NCBI RefSeq assembly: GCF_014202425.1 | Contig: NZ_JACHGT010000001.1 | Coordinates: forward strand, 289,160 to 353,159 | Length of the DNA stretch: 64,000 nucleotides | Reading direction: 5' to 3' | From: Phytomonospora endophytica | GTDB lineage: Bacteria; Actinomycetota; Actinomycetes; Mycobacteriales; Micromonosporaceae | In this document: piece by piece, positions 45,620-54,794 of the stretch | Layout: every line of letters starts with the position of its first letter | How positions within the stretch are numbered: the stretch's first letter is position 1 | Program-made: the position numbers and the translations under genes | The notes under the pieces: generated by a model | Databases searched by the model: none | The model's input: the letters and a program-made list of their open reading frames with translations, nothing else | What the model was told of the DNA's origin: nothing

Positions 45620-48600
45620 ATGGCGAACGGCTATCCCCGGTTCCCGACCATTCACCGCGACACGATCGTCTTCGTCTGCGAGGACGACCTGTGGACCGTC
45701 CCGGCGGCGGGCGGGCACGCCGCCCGGCTCACCGCGGGCGTGGCGGCGGCGTCGCACCCGCGCGTGTCGCCCGACGGCACCCTCATCGCCTACACCGGCC
45801 GCGAGGAGGGGCCCGCCGAGGTCCACGTCGTGCCGATGGGCGGCGGCGAGTCGAGGCGGCTGACCTTCGAGGGCGGCTACTCCCTCGGTGTCACCGCCTG
45901 GCGCGGCGACTCCGTCGTCTACGCCACGGCCGCGCAGAGCCCGACCCGCGGCGAGACGCGCCTGCGCACGATCGACGCGATCAACGGCGCCGACAGCGCC
46001 GAACTGCCCTACGGCCGCGGCAGCGAACTGGCCGACGGCCCCGACGGCGTCTCGGTCATCGCGCGCGGCGGCTTCCGCGACGCGGCGGGCTGGAAACGCT
46101 ACCGCGGTGGCACCGCCGGTCACCTGTGGATCCGCGACGGAGGTTCAGCGGGGGATTTCCGTCGCCTGCGCGAGCCGAACGGGAACCTGGCCAACCCGAA
46201 CATCATCGGGGACCGGATCTACTTCCTGTCCGACCACGAGGGCTACGGCAACGTCTACTCGATCGACTTCGCCGGTGGCGACCTGCGCAGGCACACCGAC
46301 CACGGCGACTTCTACGCCCGCAGCCTCTCCGGTGACGGCGAGCGGCTCGTCTACCACTGCGGCGGCGACGTCTACCTGCTCGACCCGGCCGAGGACGGCC
46401 CCCGCAAGCTGGAGATCGCCGTCGGAGTGACCCGCACGCAGCGCGCCCGCCGCTTCGTCGACACGGGTGAGTACCTGCACTCGGCGCACCTGTCGGACGA
46501 CGGTTCGAGCCTCGCGATCACCAGCCGCGGCAAACCCTTCACCTTCGGGAACTGGGAGGGCCCGGTCGTGCAGCACGGCGCCACCGACGGCGTCCGCTAC
46601 CGCGACCTGGCCTGGCTGCCCGGCGGGGAGCGCCTCGTCGCCATCGCCGCCGACGACGGCCCGCGCGAGGTGCTGGTGACCCTGCCCCTCGGCGCCGCCG
46701 AACCCGACCGCCGCCTCGACCTCGACCTGGGCCGCGTGATGGAGCTCGCCGTCGCGCCGGAGGGCGCCACGGTCGCCCTCGTCAACCACCGCAACCAGCT
46801 CCTGGTCGTCGACCTCGACGCCGAGGAGCCGGTCGCGAAGGTCCTCGACACCAGCGCCTACGGCCAGATGAGCGACCCGGTCTTCTCACCCGACGGCGGT
46901 TGGATCGCGTACTCCTGCCCGCTGCAGGCCTCGCAGGAGGACGCGGCGAGCCGCACCGGGATCAAGCTCGTCGAGCTGGCCACCGGCACCGTCCGGATGG
47001 CCGCCGAGCGGGTCCTGCGCGACGAGGGCCCGTCCTTCGACCCCGACGGGAAGTACCTGTACTTCATCGGGCACCGCGAGTTCAACCCCGTCTACGACGA
47101 GCTGCACTTCGACCTGAACTTCCCGACCGGCGCGCGCCCGTACGCCATCGCGCTGCGCTCGGACGTGGCCGCGCCCTTCGTGCCGACCGCCAAGCCCCTC
47201 ACCGAGGAGGAGGACAAGGACAAGGATAAGACCGCCGAGGGTGACGGCGAGGGGGAGCAGGAGGAGAAGCCGGTGGCGCGCATCGACTTCGACGGGATCA
47301 CGCACCGGATTGTGCCGCTCCCGCTGCCCGACGGGCGCTACGACAAGGTCGTCGGCGTCTCGGGCAAGGTCCTCGTGCTGTCGCGGCCCGTCGAGGGCAC
47401 GAGGCCGTCGGGGGACGGCTCCGACGACCCGGTCGGCGCCTTGGACAGCGTCGACCTCGCCAGCGGCAAGGTCGAGCGCGTCGCCGACGGGGTCAGCGAC
47501 ATCGAACTCGGCCCCGACGGCAAGACCCTCCTCTACCGCTCCGGTGACCGCCTGCGCGTCATCAAGGCCGGTGAGAAGGCGCCCGACGAGTCGGGCACCA
47601 CGCGTGATTCCGGTTGGGTGGACCTCGGCCGCGTGAAGGTCTCGGTGCGCCCGGAGACGGAATGGCCGCAGATGTTCCGCGAGGCGTGGCGGCTGATGGC
47701 CGAGCACTTCTGGACCGAGGACATGTCCGGCGTCGACTGGAACGGCGTCTACGAGCGGTACGCGCCACTGGTGGACCGGATCTCGACACGCGGGGAACTC
47801 TCGGACCTGTTCTGGGAGATGAACGGCGAGCTCGGGACCTCCCACGCCTACGAGGCCCTCGGCGACTACCGCGCCGGGCCGTACTACGGGCAGGGCTACC
47901 TCGGCGCCGAGTTCGCGCTCGGCGACGACGGCTACACGATCGCGCGGATCCTCGAAGGCGACCCGTGGCTGCCCGAAGCGACGTCGTCGTTCAACCGCCC
48001 CGGCGTCGACGTCCGCGAAGGCGACCGGCTGCTGGCCGTGAACGGCCAAGCCGTCGGCGAAGGCGCCACCCCGGGCCAGCGCCTGGTCAACCAGGCCGGT
48101 CAGGAGGTCCGCCTGACCGTCGCGCGCGGCGACGAGGAGCCGCGCACCGTGACGGTCAAGGCCCTCGACTCCGAGGCCGCGATCCGCTACCGCGACTGGG
48201 TGGAGGACAACCGGCGGAAGGTGCACGAGGCGACCGACGGGCAGGTCGGGTACATCCACGTGCCCGACATGGGGCCGCACGGGTTCGCGGAGTTCCACCG
48301 CGCCTACCTCAACGAGTTCGATCGCAACGGCCTGATCGTCGACGTGCGGTACAACGGCGGCGGGCACGTCTCGGGTCTGCTCATCGAGAAGCTCGCGCGC
48401 CGGCGGCTCGGCTACGACCACTCGCGGTGGAACATGCCGATGTCGTACCCGGCCGAGTCGCCGCGCGGCCCGCTGGTCGCCATCGCCAACGAACTCGCCG
48501 GCTCCGACGGCGACATCTTCAGCCAGGCCTTCAAACAGCTCCAGCTCGGGCCGCTCGTCGGGAAGCGGACGTGGGGCGGCGTCGTCGGGTACACCGACCG

Positions 48601-48868
48601 CGCAGGACTCGTCGACAACACCTTCCTGTCGCAGCCCGAGTTCGCCTTCCACTTCGACGCGACCGGCTGGGGCGTGGAGAACTACGGCGTCGACCCCGAC
48701 GTCGAAGTCGAGATGGCGCCCCAGGACCACGCCGCCGGACGAGACCCGCAACTGGAGACCGCGATCGAACTCGCGCTCGTCGAGATCCAGAAGCGGCCAC
48801 CGCACACCTTCACACCCGCCGACCGTCCGCGACTGACCGCACCGGTCTTGCCGCCGCGGGCGGGGTAG
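45620..48868 (+). CDS. Tricorn-type S41 protease
   Basis: 1082 aa, the full length of archaeal tricorn. The N-terminal two thirds are beta-propeller repeats ([43 protein letters not shown]), interrupted by a charged Lys/Glu/Asp linker near residues 525-555. The C-terminal region has a C1 domain, a PDZ (~780-845) and the S41 catalytic core. Catalytic residues are conserved: S741/H742 in [11 protein letters not shown]962 in AGSDGDIF and E1020 in [11 protein letters not shown]. It probably degrades peptides released by the proteasome or Lon in the cytoplasm; no signal peptide. ATG 45620 has CCGGAGG just upstream. Confidence 0.95.
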   Translation: MANGYPRFPTIHRDTIVFVCEDDLWTVPAAGGHAARLTAGVAAASHPRVSPDGTLIAYTGREEGPAEVHVVPMGGGESRRLTFEGGYSLGVTAWRGDSVVYATAAQSPTRGETRLRTIDAINGADSAELPYGRGSELADGPDGVSVIARGGFRDAAGWKRYRGGTAGHLWIRDGGSAGDFRRLREPNGNLANPNIIGDRIYFLSDHEGYGNVYSIDFAGGDLRRHTDHGDFYARSLSGDGERLVYHCGGDVYLLDPAEDGPRKLEIAVGVTRTQRARRFVDTGEYLHSAHLSDDGSSLAITSRGKPFTFGNWEGPVVQHGATDGVRYRDLAWLPGGERLVAIAADDGPREVLVTLPLGAAEPDRRLDLDLGRVMELAVAPEGATVALVNHRNQLLVVDLDAEEPVAKVLDTSAYGQMSDPVFSPDGGWIAYSCPLQASQEDAASRTGIKLVELATGTVRMAAERVLRDEGPSFDPDGKYLYFIGHREFNPVYDELHFDLNFPTGARPYAIALRSDVAAPFVPTAKPLTEEEDKDKDKTAEGDGEGEQEEKPVARIDFDGITHRIVPLPLPDGRYDKVVGVSGKVLVLSRPVEGTRPSGDGSDDPVGALDSVDLASGKVERVADGVSDIELGPDGKTLLYRSGDRLRVIKAGEKAPDESGTTRDSGWVDLGRVKVSVRPETEWPQMFREAWRLMAEHFWTEDMSGVDWNGVYERYAPLVDRISTRGELSDLFWEMNGELGTSHAYEALGDYRAGPYYGQGYLGAEFALGDDGYTIARILEGDPWLPEATSSFNRPGVDVREGDRLLAVNGQAVGEGATPGQRLVNQAGQEVRLTVARGDEEPRTVTVKALDSEAAIRYRDWVEDNRRKVHEATDGQVGYIHVPDMGPHGFAEFHRAYLNEFDRNGLIVDVRYNGGGHVSGLLIEKLARRRLGYDHSRWNMPMSYPAESPRGPLVAIANELAGSDGDIFSQAFKQLQLGPLVGKRTWGGVVGYTDRAGLVDNTFLSQPEFAFHFDATGWGVENYGVDPDVEVEMAPQDHAAGRDPQLETAIELALVEIQKRPPHTFTPADRPRLTAPVLPPRAG

Positions 48869-50755
48869 GGGTAGGGGTAGAGCTGGGGAGCCGGGGTCGT
48901 GCCGTGAGGCGCGGCCCCGGTTGCGTGGGGCGGGTGCGGGTACGGGTGCGGAGTGCGCGGGGTGGGTGAGTGCGGGGTGGGTGCGCGGGGTGCGGGTGCG
49001 GGGTGCGCGGGGTGGGTGAGTGCGGCGAGGCCGTAGTCCGGGCTCGTTCGGCGGGTCGGGGGCATGTGGTGCAGCGGCCTCGGATGCTGTCCGTGCTCGG
49101 CAAGGTTCGGACACGGCGGCCGCACGCTTTCGCGCCTGCTCATCAGCTGGCGTTCGCCGGTGCTGCCACCAGGGGCCGAGGCACTTGCGCGTTGGACGTT
49201 TGTCGTCCGCCGCGCGCTGCCCGCCGCCGCCTGCCGCCTTCACCTGCTACCTGCCGTCTCCGCCTGCCACCGCCTGCCTGCCTCCGCCTGCCGCCCGCCG
49301 CCCGCCGCCCGCCTGCCTTCGCCCGCCGCCCCCGCCACCTCCGCCCGCCACCCCCGCCTGCCTCCGCCCACCGCCCCGCCTGCTTCCACCTGCCGCCTCC
49401 GCCTGCCTGCCTTCGCCCGCCGCCTGCCTGCCTTCGCCCGCAGCCCGCCTGCCTTCGCCCGCCGCCCCCGCCACCTCCGCCCGCCACCCCTGCCTGCCTC
49501 CACCTGCCGCCTCCGCCTGCCTGCCTTCGCCCGCCGCCCGCCGCCCGCCGCCCGCCGCCCGCCTGCCACCGCCCGCCACCGCCCGCCACCTCCACCTGCT
49601 ACCGCGTGGGTGGAGCGGGAGGCGACGTGAGCGGCGAGTAGCCGGGATCGGCCCGTGAGGTGCGGTGCGGTCTCCGGGGGTCGCGCGTCTCTGAGGCGTG
49701 GCCAAGGCACTGTGGCTGGTGGCCGCCGCCCGGCCGCAGTCTGCGCTCGCTGGGATCCGGACATGGCGGCCGCACGCCCTCACGCTTCCTGATCAGCCAG
49801 CGCCCGCCGGTGTTGCCGCCGAGGGCGGAGGTACTCCATCGTTTGCCGCCCGCCGCCCGCCGCCCGCCGCCCGCCGCCCGCCGCCCGCCGCCTGCTACCT
49901 CGACCTACTTCCATGCGTCAGGTGGTCAAGTGGATGGCTTTGGCCGGTGAGCGGCCGGGCGTGCTGTGAACTGCGTCCTCGGCTGCGGGTGCGACAGCCT
50001 CGCCAGGCCGCTATGCCGTGAGGGATTGCCGCCGCCCCCGCGAGGTGCCGTTGCCGTGTGGCGCCGCCCCCCGCCGCCGTGCCGAGCGTGCGCGGCCTTG
50101 GCGGCCGTGACGTTGGCGCGGTCCTGACGGTTCCTCGGCACAGCTCCGCCTGCCGCCCGCCGCCTCGACCTACTGCCACGCGTCAAGCGGGCATGAGGAT
50201 GGCTTTGGCCGTGAGCGGCCGGGCGTGCCGTGGCCTGCGTCCTCGGCTGCGGGTGCGGGTGCGACAGCCTGGCCAGGCCGCTATGCCGTGAGGCAGTGGC
50301 GCCGCCCCGCCGCCGTGCCGAGTGCGCGCGGCCCTGGCGGCCGTGACGTTGGCGCGGTCCTGACGGTTCCTCGGCACAGCTCCGCCCGCCGCCGCTGACC
50401 GGACGCGATCTCACCGTGTGCCCGAGCCGCCGCCACCGCTGACGAGACAAGCGCCCGTCCCCGCGCCCCCGTCCCCGACCCGCGTCGCCTGCGCGAGCCC
50501 TCACCCGCCGCCTCACCGCCACCTTCGGCTCAACACCCCGTCCCCGGCCCCGACCCGCGCCGCCTGCGCGAGCCCTCGCCCCCAACCCCCACCGTCACGC
50601 CCGTACCCCCGTCCGAACCCTCCGCATTCGCCACATCACCAGGCGAAACCGTCTCCGCGTCGCCGCCGCGTTGGCACAGATCCGGGAGAACACGAATCTC
50701 GGCGCCGCTTATGGTTTGGTGCACAGGCAAACGACGTACTGAATTGGGGATAGCG
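48869..50755. repeat. Degenerate GC-rich repeat region, no gene found
   Basis: 1.9 kb between the tricorn gene and the acidic-repeat gene. 48900-49020 carries GGGTGCGGG-type short repeats. 49200-49600 is a C-rich strand of imperfect CCGCCTGCC/TTCGCCCGCCGCC units. Parts of 49060-49200 recur at about 49730-49830 (CGGCGGCCGCACGC shared). A ~240-265-bp segment is duplicated in 49895-50400: GGCTTTGGCC occurs at 49936 and 50201, GTGACGTTGGCGCGG at 50107 and 50343. Long open frames here are only low-complexity Pro/Ala/Arg or Gly/Arg strings with no start signals. It looks like non-coding DNA grown by slippage and segmental duplication. Confidence 0.85.
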
Positions 50756-51247
50756 ATGTCTGAGGAAATCTGGATCGACGCTGACGGGGACGGCTCGGCT
50801 GACGAGTACGACCACTCGGTCGGTGCGGACGGTGCCGACGAGTACCGCTTCGACTCCGACGGTGACGGCGATGCCGACATGATCGCCGTTGACTACGACC
50901 ACGATGGCCTCATCGACGAGCTGCAGACCGATGACAACGGCGACGGCACCGTCGACCGCATCGAGTACGACACGACCGGTGACGGCATGATGGACGAGAC
51001 CGAGTACGTCGATGAGCCGATCGAGGACGACTCCTCGGCCGACCCCGAGTCGTCGTTCCCGGGTGTCTTCGGCGCCGACCCGACCGAGGGCCAGGACCCG
51101 GCCGCCGACCCCGCCGCGGACCCGGCTGCCGACCCCGCCGCCGACCCGTCGGCGATCGACCCCGCCGCGGACCCGGCCGCCCCGGCCGGCGACCCGGAGG
51201 GCGCTCCCGACCTGTCGGGCCTCGTCGACCCGTACGCCGCGGGCTAA
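50756..51247 (+). CDS. Acidic DxDGD-repeat (EF-hand-loop-like) protein
   Basis: 163 aa, extremely acidic. Five near-tandem ~20-residue repeats in residues 5-85 carry calcium-loop-like cores (DADGDGSADEYD, DSDGDGDADM, DYDHDGLIDE, DDNGDGTVDR, DTTGDGMMDE). Then follow a Ser/Pro spacer and a DPAADPAA-type tandem repeat (about 105-150). No signal peptide or membrane helix is present. The loops resemble EF-hand or thrombospondin type-3 calcium sites, so Ca2+ binding is likely; similar proteins are common in actinomycetes without known function. ATG 50756 has GGGGA 5 nt upstream. A strong bidirectional terminator follows. Confidence 0.82.
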   Translation: MSEEIWIDADGDGSADEYDHSVGADGADEYRFDSDGDGDADMIAVDYDHDGLIDELQTDDNGDGTVDRIEYDTTGDGMMDETEYVDEPIEDDSSADPESSFPGVFGADPTEGQDPAADPAADPAADPAADPSAIDPAADPAAPAGDPEGAPDLSGLVDPYAAG

Positions 51248-51263
51248 CACCGCCAGAAGCGAC

Positions 51264-51299
51264 CGAGAGCCCCCGCGCCACACCGCGCGGGGGCTCTCG
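51264..51299. terminator. Bidirectional terminator between the acidic-repeat gene and pstB
   Basis: A 14-bp perfect stem (51264-51277 with 51286-51299) with an 8-nt loop sits between the convergent stop codons. It ends the second half of the phosphate-type locus. Confidence 0.85.
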
Positions 51300-51314
51300 C
51301 GTGCGTACGGCCCG

Positions 51315-52121
51315 CTAACCGAAGCGCCCGTGCACGTAGTCGAGGGTCCGCTGGTCGCGCGGGTGGTCGAACATCGCCGTCGTCGTCCCGTGCTCGACGA
51401 TCACGCCCGGCGTCCCCTGCTCGGCCAGGAAGAACGCGCAGCGCTGCGACACGCGTGCGGCCTGCTGCATGTTGTGCGTGACGATCACGACCGTCACGTC
51501 GGCGGCGAGCTCGGCGATCGTCTCCTCGATCCGGCGCGTCGAGGTCGGGTCGAGCGCCGAACACGGCTCGTCCATGAGCAGCACGCGCGGCCGGACGGCC
51601 AGGGCCCGCGCGATGCACAACCGCTGCTGCTGCCCGCCCGACAGGGCCCCGCCGGGCTGCCGCAGCCGGTCGGCGACCTCCCTCCACAGCCCGGCCTTCG
51701 TCAGCGTCTCCTCGACCAGGGCGTCCTTCACCCGACGGGACGCACGTGTCCCGGTCAGCCGCAGACCGGCCAGGACGTTGTCGTAGATGGACATCGCCGG
51801 GAACGGGTTCGGCTTCTGGAACACCATCCCGATGTGCCGCCGCGCGTCGGTGACGCGCTGCCCGGGCGCGTAGATGTCGCCGTCGTCGAGCAGCACCTCA
51901 CCGGCGAGCGCGGCCCCGGCGACCAGCTCGTGCATCCGGTTGAGGATCCGCAGGAAGGTCGACTTCCCGCAGCCCGACGGCCCGATCAGCGCCGTCACCT
52001 CCCCGGCCCGCATGGTCAGTGACACCCGGTCGAGGACCTTGTGGTCGCCGAACCAGGCCGAGATCTCCCGCGCGGTCAGCGAGGCGGGTCCGATGGTGGT
52101 GCGGGGGAGTGTCGTGGTCAT
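51315..52121 (-). CDS. pstB: Phosphate ABC transporter ATP-binding protein
   Basis: 268 aa. Walker A GPSGCGKST, Q-loop region MVFQKPNPFPAMSIYDNV (typical of PstB), signature LSGGQQQRL, Walker B VLLMDEP and the H-loop THNMQQAARV. It should energise the PstC/PstA permease. Unusually it lies at the far end of the locus, about 8 kb from pstA and behind secreted-protein genes, and starts 10 nt after the sortase-like gene. The ATG is preceded by AAGGAA. No phoU follows. Confidence 0.95.
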   Translation of the reverse strand: MTTTLPRTTIGPASLTAREISAWFGDHKVLDRVSLTMRAGEVTALIGPSGCGKSTFLRILNRMHELVAGAALAGEVLLDDGDIYAPGQRVTDARRHIGMVFQKPNPFPAMSIYDNVLAGLRLTGTRASRRVKDALVEETLTKAGLWREVADRLRQPGGALSGGQQQRLCIARALAVRPRVLLMDEPCSALDPTSTRRIEETIAELAADVTVVIVTHNMQQAARVSQRCAFFLAEQGTPGVIVEHGTTTAMFDHPRDQRTLDYVHGRFG

Positions 52122-52131
52122 CGTCGTTCCT

Positions 52132-53046
52132 TCACAAGAGGTTCGGCAGCAGTCGGGACAGTTCGGTGAAGAAGGTCAGCCCGGCGGCCGACAGGACGGG
52201 CACCCCGACGATCCAGGCGTGCCAGAGCCCTTTGCGCAGGCGGATCCAGATCACCGCGCCGATCGCCAGCAGCAGCGTCTGGCCCCACAGCAGCAGCCCC
52301 GGGCCGGAGTCGGTCTCCCATGCCATCGCCTCCTCACCGGTGTTGAGGGCGCGCGCGGCCAGTGGTTTCGGCGGGACGGGCTGCGCGGGCGTGGTCAGGT
52401 CGGCGTCGACCCACACGACACCCTCGGGCGTGAACGCGGGCCCGTCGGCGGTGACCAACGTCAGCCGCCCGGCACCGGGCGCCAGGGCGGGCGGCTCGGG
52501 GTCCCCGGCACGACGGACCCCGCTGACCCGGTAGGCGTGCTCGCCCTGCCCGGTGGCGACGTTGACGACGTCCCCGGGCGCGAGTTCGGCGACGCGCGCG
52601 AAGGGACCGCCGTAGGTGGCCTGCCGCCCGTAGATGACGCTCGTCCCGGCCTGCCCGGGCAGTTCGGTGTCCCTGCGGTGGCCGGGGCCGGAGGTCAGGA
52701 CCGTCGAGGTCGTGCCCTCGAACACGACCTCGCGCAGCCCGAGGCTCGGCACCGCCAGGACCGCCACCGGCGTCCCCGGTTCGTGCAGGCGGCCGGTGTC
52801 GAGGTCGGTCTGCCCGACCGGTGCCGTGCCGTTGGCCAGCTCGAAACGGAAGTCGGCGAAGGCGGTCTGCTGCGCCCGGTCGTGCCGCAGCGCCGAGACG
52901 ACCGTCAGGTGCGCCACGAACGCCAGCAGCAGCGCCGAGACGATGGTGACGACGGTGCCGAAGACCTTCGCCGGGACGGGCGGCGGCCGAAAGCGCCGGG
53001 ACCCGGCGGGCGACTCCGCCGGCGGCCGTTCGATGGTGACTGTCAC
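52132..53046 (-). CDS. Sortase-fold membrane protein lacking catalytic residues (pseudo-sortase)
   Basis: 304 aa. A basic N-terminus and a membrane helix (about 28-52) lead to a class E sortase-like barrel (VAVLAVPSLGLREVVFEGT ... LTSGPGHRRDTELPGQAG ... YGGPFARVAELAPGDVVNV). Two C-terminal hydrophobic helices (about 238-290) follow. In active sortases the next motifs are a GHR-T-x-G-x-PF histidine and TLxTC. Here they read YGRQATYGGPF and TLVTADG: His is Arg and Cys is Ala. The catalytic Arg position appears to be Glu (TPEGVVWV). The codons are unambiguous. It is therefore unlikely to be a transpeptidase and may bind sorting signals or anchor partners. GTG 53046 has GGGAGGAG upstream. Confidence 0.85.
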   Translation of the reverse strand: MTVTIERPPAESPAGSRRFRPPPVPAKVFGTVVTIVSALLLAFVAHLTVVSALRHDRAQQTAFADFRFELANGTAPVGQTDLDTGRLHEPGTPVAVLAVPSLGLREVVFEGTTSTVLTSGPGHRRDTELPGQAGTSVIYGRQATYGGPFARVAELAPGDVVNVATGQGEHAYRVSGVRRAGDPEPPALAPGAGRLTLVTADGPAFTPEGVVWVDADLTTPAQPVPPKPLAARALNTGEEAMAWETDSGPGLLLWGQTLLLAIGAVIWIRLRKGLWHAWIVGVPVLSAAGLTFFTELSRLLPNLL

Positions 53047-53067
53047 GGGGTCTCTCCTCCCGGTCGG

Positions 53068-53104
53068 GTGCGGCCCGCGCGGCCCGGAGCCGCGCGGACC
53101 GCAC
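53068..53104 (-). terminator. Intra-operon hairpin after the LAKTG gene
   Basis: A 16-bp stem with one mismatch (53068-53083 with 53089-53104, 5-nt loop) begins 3 nt after the LAKTG stop codon. No U-run follows. It may attenuate transcription or protect the upstream mRNA 3' end. Confidence 0.6.
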
Positions 53105-53107
53105 GGT

Positions 53108-53881
53108 TCACGCGCCCCCGGCGGTCCGGCGCCTGCGCACACCGCGCAGGATCGCGAAACCGGCGACGAGCAGCCCCATCCCGGCCGCGGTGATCCCGAA
53201 GACCGGCGCGCCGGTCTTGGCCAGCCCGCCCGGCTTCGACGGCGAAGGGCTCGGCCCGCCCGTGGTCGGGCTCGTCGACACCGAGGTGCTCGCCGACGGG
53301 CTCGGGGAGGCCGAGTCCGACGGCGACGCCGACGTGCTCGGTGACGCCGAGTCGCTCGGTTGCGTCGTCTTCACCGCCCAGGTCGAACCGGTGACGGTGA
53401 TGATCAGCGAGAAGCGGTCGGCGTGCTCGCCGGTGGTGCCGCTGAAGCAGTTCATGTAGAGCTCGTAGTCGCCCGGGGCGGGCACCGGGACGGGGGTGAC
53501 GTTCCCGGAGAGGACCCGCGCGAGGGAGAAGCGCAGGTTGGTCCCGGGCACGAACTTCGGCGCGGTGGTGTCGTAGCCGCCCGCCGACAGGATCGAACCG
53601 AACGCGTTGCCGGGGGTGGCCTGTCCGACCGGGCGCGCCCGGAAGCCGACCTGGTCGCCGTACCCGGTGGGGCAGGCAGCTGAGGCGGTCGCGGAGTCGA
53701 CCATCGCGGTGGTCGGCGTGTCGGCGCCGACCGAACCGGTCGTCGGGGACAGCACGATCGTGCCCAGCGGCGCCGCCTGGGCGGGTGGGGAGCCGAACGC
53801 GAGCAGCGCGCCCGCCATGAGGGCGAGCGCGAGCACCAGCGGTGCGCCGGTGCGCAGGAGTAGTGGAGTCGGCTTTTTCAC
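53108..53881 (-). CDS. Secreted LAKTG cell-wall protein
   Basis: 257 aa. Signal peptide about 1-36 (PPAQAAP), then a ~130-residue beta domain (LGTIVLSPTTGSVGADTP, CPTGYGDQVGFR, ITVTGSTWAVK) paralogous to the first half of the neighbouring Ig-like protein. A Ser/Pro/Thr stalk (SPSTSASPSDSASPSPSAS region) leads to LAKTG at 220, a hydrophobic helix and RRRR. This is a class E sorting signal, so covalent wall attachment by a sortase encoded elsewhere is predicted. Two Cys may form a disulphide. It is the likeliest physical partner of the adjacent pseudo-sortase. Confidence 0.88.
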   Translation of the reverse strand: MKKPTPLLLRTGAPLVLALALMAGALLAFGSPPAQAAPLGTIVLSPTTGSVGADTPTTAMVDSATASAACPTGYGDQVGFRARPVGQATPGNAFGSILSAGGYDTTAPKFVPGTNLRFSLARVLSGNVTPVPVPAPGDYELYMNCFSGTTGEHADRFSLIITVTGSTWAVKTTQPSDSASPSTSASPSDSASPSPSASTSVSTSPTTGGPSPSPSKPGGLAKTGAPVFGITAAGMGLLVAGFAILRGVRRRRTAGGA

Positions 53882-53921
53882 GTGTGATTCCTTGCTGTGT
53901 GAGGGGTTGTCCGAGGGGACG

Positions 53922-53953
53922 GGTGACCGGGCGGCGACGGCCGCCCGGTCACC
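53922..53953 (-). terminator. Intra-operon hairpin after the Ig-like gene
   Basis: A perfect 14-bp stem (53922-53935 with 53940-53953) with a GACG loop lies 16 bp past the Ig-like gene's stop codon, in the 88-bp gap before the LAKTG gene. Confidence 0.6.
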
Positions 53954-53969
53954 GTGTCGTGGCCGTCGC

Positions 53970-54719
53970 CTAGGAGGTGACGTAGATCCACCAGCCGCAC
54001 GCGGCGGTGGAGGACCGGTGGGTGCGGGCGTCGTCGGGGGTGAAGGACGCGCCGACGTAGTGCCACCCGGCGGTGAGCGACGTGGTGGTGATGGTCGCCT
54101 TGCCGTTGGCCACCGACGCGGAGCCGAGGGCGGTGGTGCCGTCCGTGAAGCTCACCGAGCCGTTGTTCGCCGGGGCGACGCGGGCGGTGAGGGTGACGGG
54201 CTTGCCGAGCTTGGCGATGTGCGTGGATCCGGAGACGGTCGTGGTGGTCGCCGTCGCCTCCTTCAGGGCCCAGTTCGCGCCGGTGACGGCGATGTAGGTG
54301 GAGTAGGCCTTGGCGTTGACGCCGGTGAGGACGCCCGAGCAGGTGATGACGACCTCGTAGGTGCCGTCGGCGGGGGGACCGCCGAGGACCGTGCTGAGGG
54401 AGCGGGAGGCCGCGAGGGTGATCGCCTGTCCGTTGTCGTAACCGCCATCGCCGCCGATGCGGCCGAGAAGGTTGTAGGGGCCGCCGACCGGGCCGACCCG
54501 CAGGGCGGTGTTGTCGCCGTAACCGGCCGGGCAGCTCCCGGTGGTGGTGGCGGAGGCGACGAAGGGCGTGTCGGTGACGGTCCCCGACGTGGCGCTGAGG
54601 GTGAGGGTGCCGAGGATCGGGCTTTCGGCGTGGGCGGGCGATGCGGTGAGGAACAGCGCGAGCAGTGCTGCGGCGGTGGCGGCGAGGACGGTGGTGATCC
54701 TGGTCAGGCGCGTGCGCAC
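53970..54719 (-). CDS. Secreted protein with Ig-like repeat domain
   Basis: 249 aa. Signal peptide about 1-31 (ASPAHAE). Residues 32-150 are homologous to the LAKTG protein (LGTLTLSATSGTV, CPAGYGDNTALR, IAVTGANWALK). The C-terminal ~95 residues form a bacterial Ig-like (Big_5/Ig_3 type) domain: LGKPVTLTARVAPANNGSVSFTDG, GSASVANGKATITT and YVGASFTPDDA. It has no sorting signal, so it is released or held by partners. It probably arose by duplication of a common ancestor with the LAKTG gene, one copy gaining an Ig domain and the other a wall anchor. Confidence 0.83.
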   Translation of the reverse strand: MRTRLTRITTVLAATAAALLALFLTASPAHAESPILGTLTLSATSGTVTDTPFVASATTTGSCPAGYGDNTALRVGPVGGPYNLLGRIGGDGGYDNGQAITLAASRSLSTVLGGPPADGTYEVVITCSGVLTGVNAKAYSTYIAVTGANWALKEATATTTTVSGSTHIAKLGKPVTLTARVAPANNGSVSFTDGTTALGSASVANGKATITTTSLTAGWHYVGASFTPDDARTHRSSTAACGWWIYVTS

Positions 54720-54757
54720 TGGCCTTCTCCGTTTCTGTGGGGGCGTGGCGGGCGGGT

Positions 54758-54786
54758 GGCCGGGAGGCCCGCGGAGCCTCCCGGCC
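54758..54786 (-). terminator. Intra-operon hairpin after the third PstS-like gene
   Basis: An 11-bp perfect GC-rich stem (54758-54768 with 54776-54786) starts 8 bp after the stop codon of the PstS-like gene, before the Ig-like gene. Confidence 0.55.
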
Positions 54787-54794
54787 GGTGGTGT

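Noticed and set aside
44553-45620. Presence of lipB next to lipA
   Set aside because: The 134 bp between the lipA start and the tricorn gene cannot hold it, and no octanoyltransferase motif was seen elsewhere in the window.
49200-49640. Pro/Ala-rich open frames in several phases
   Set aside because: Low-complexity translation of C-rich microrepeats with no start signals; six overlapping frames are open simultaneously.
52132-53046. Functional class E sortase
   Set aside because: The catalytic His and Cys positions are Arg and Ala, so an active enzyme is not supported despite the fold.
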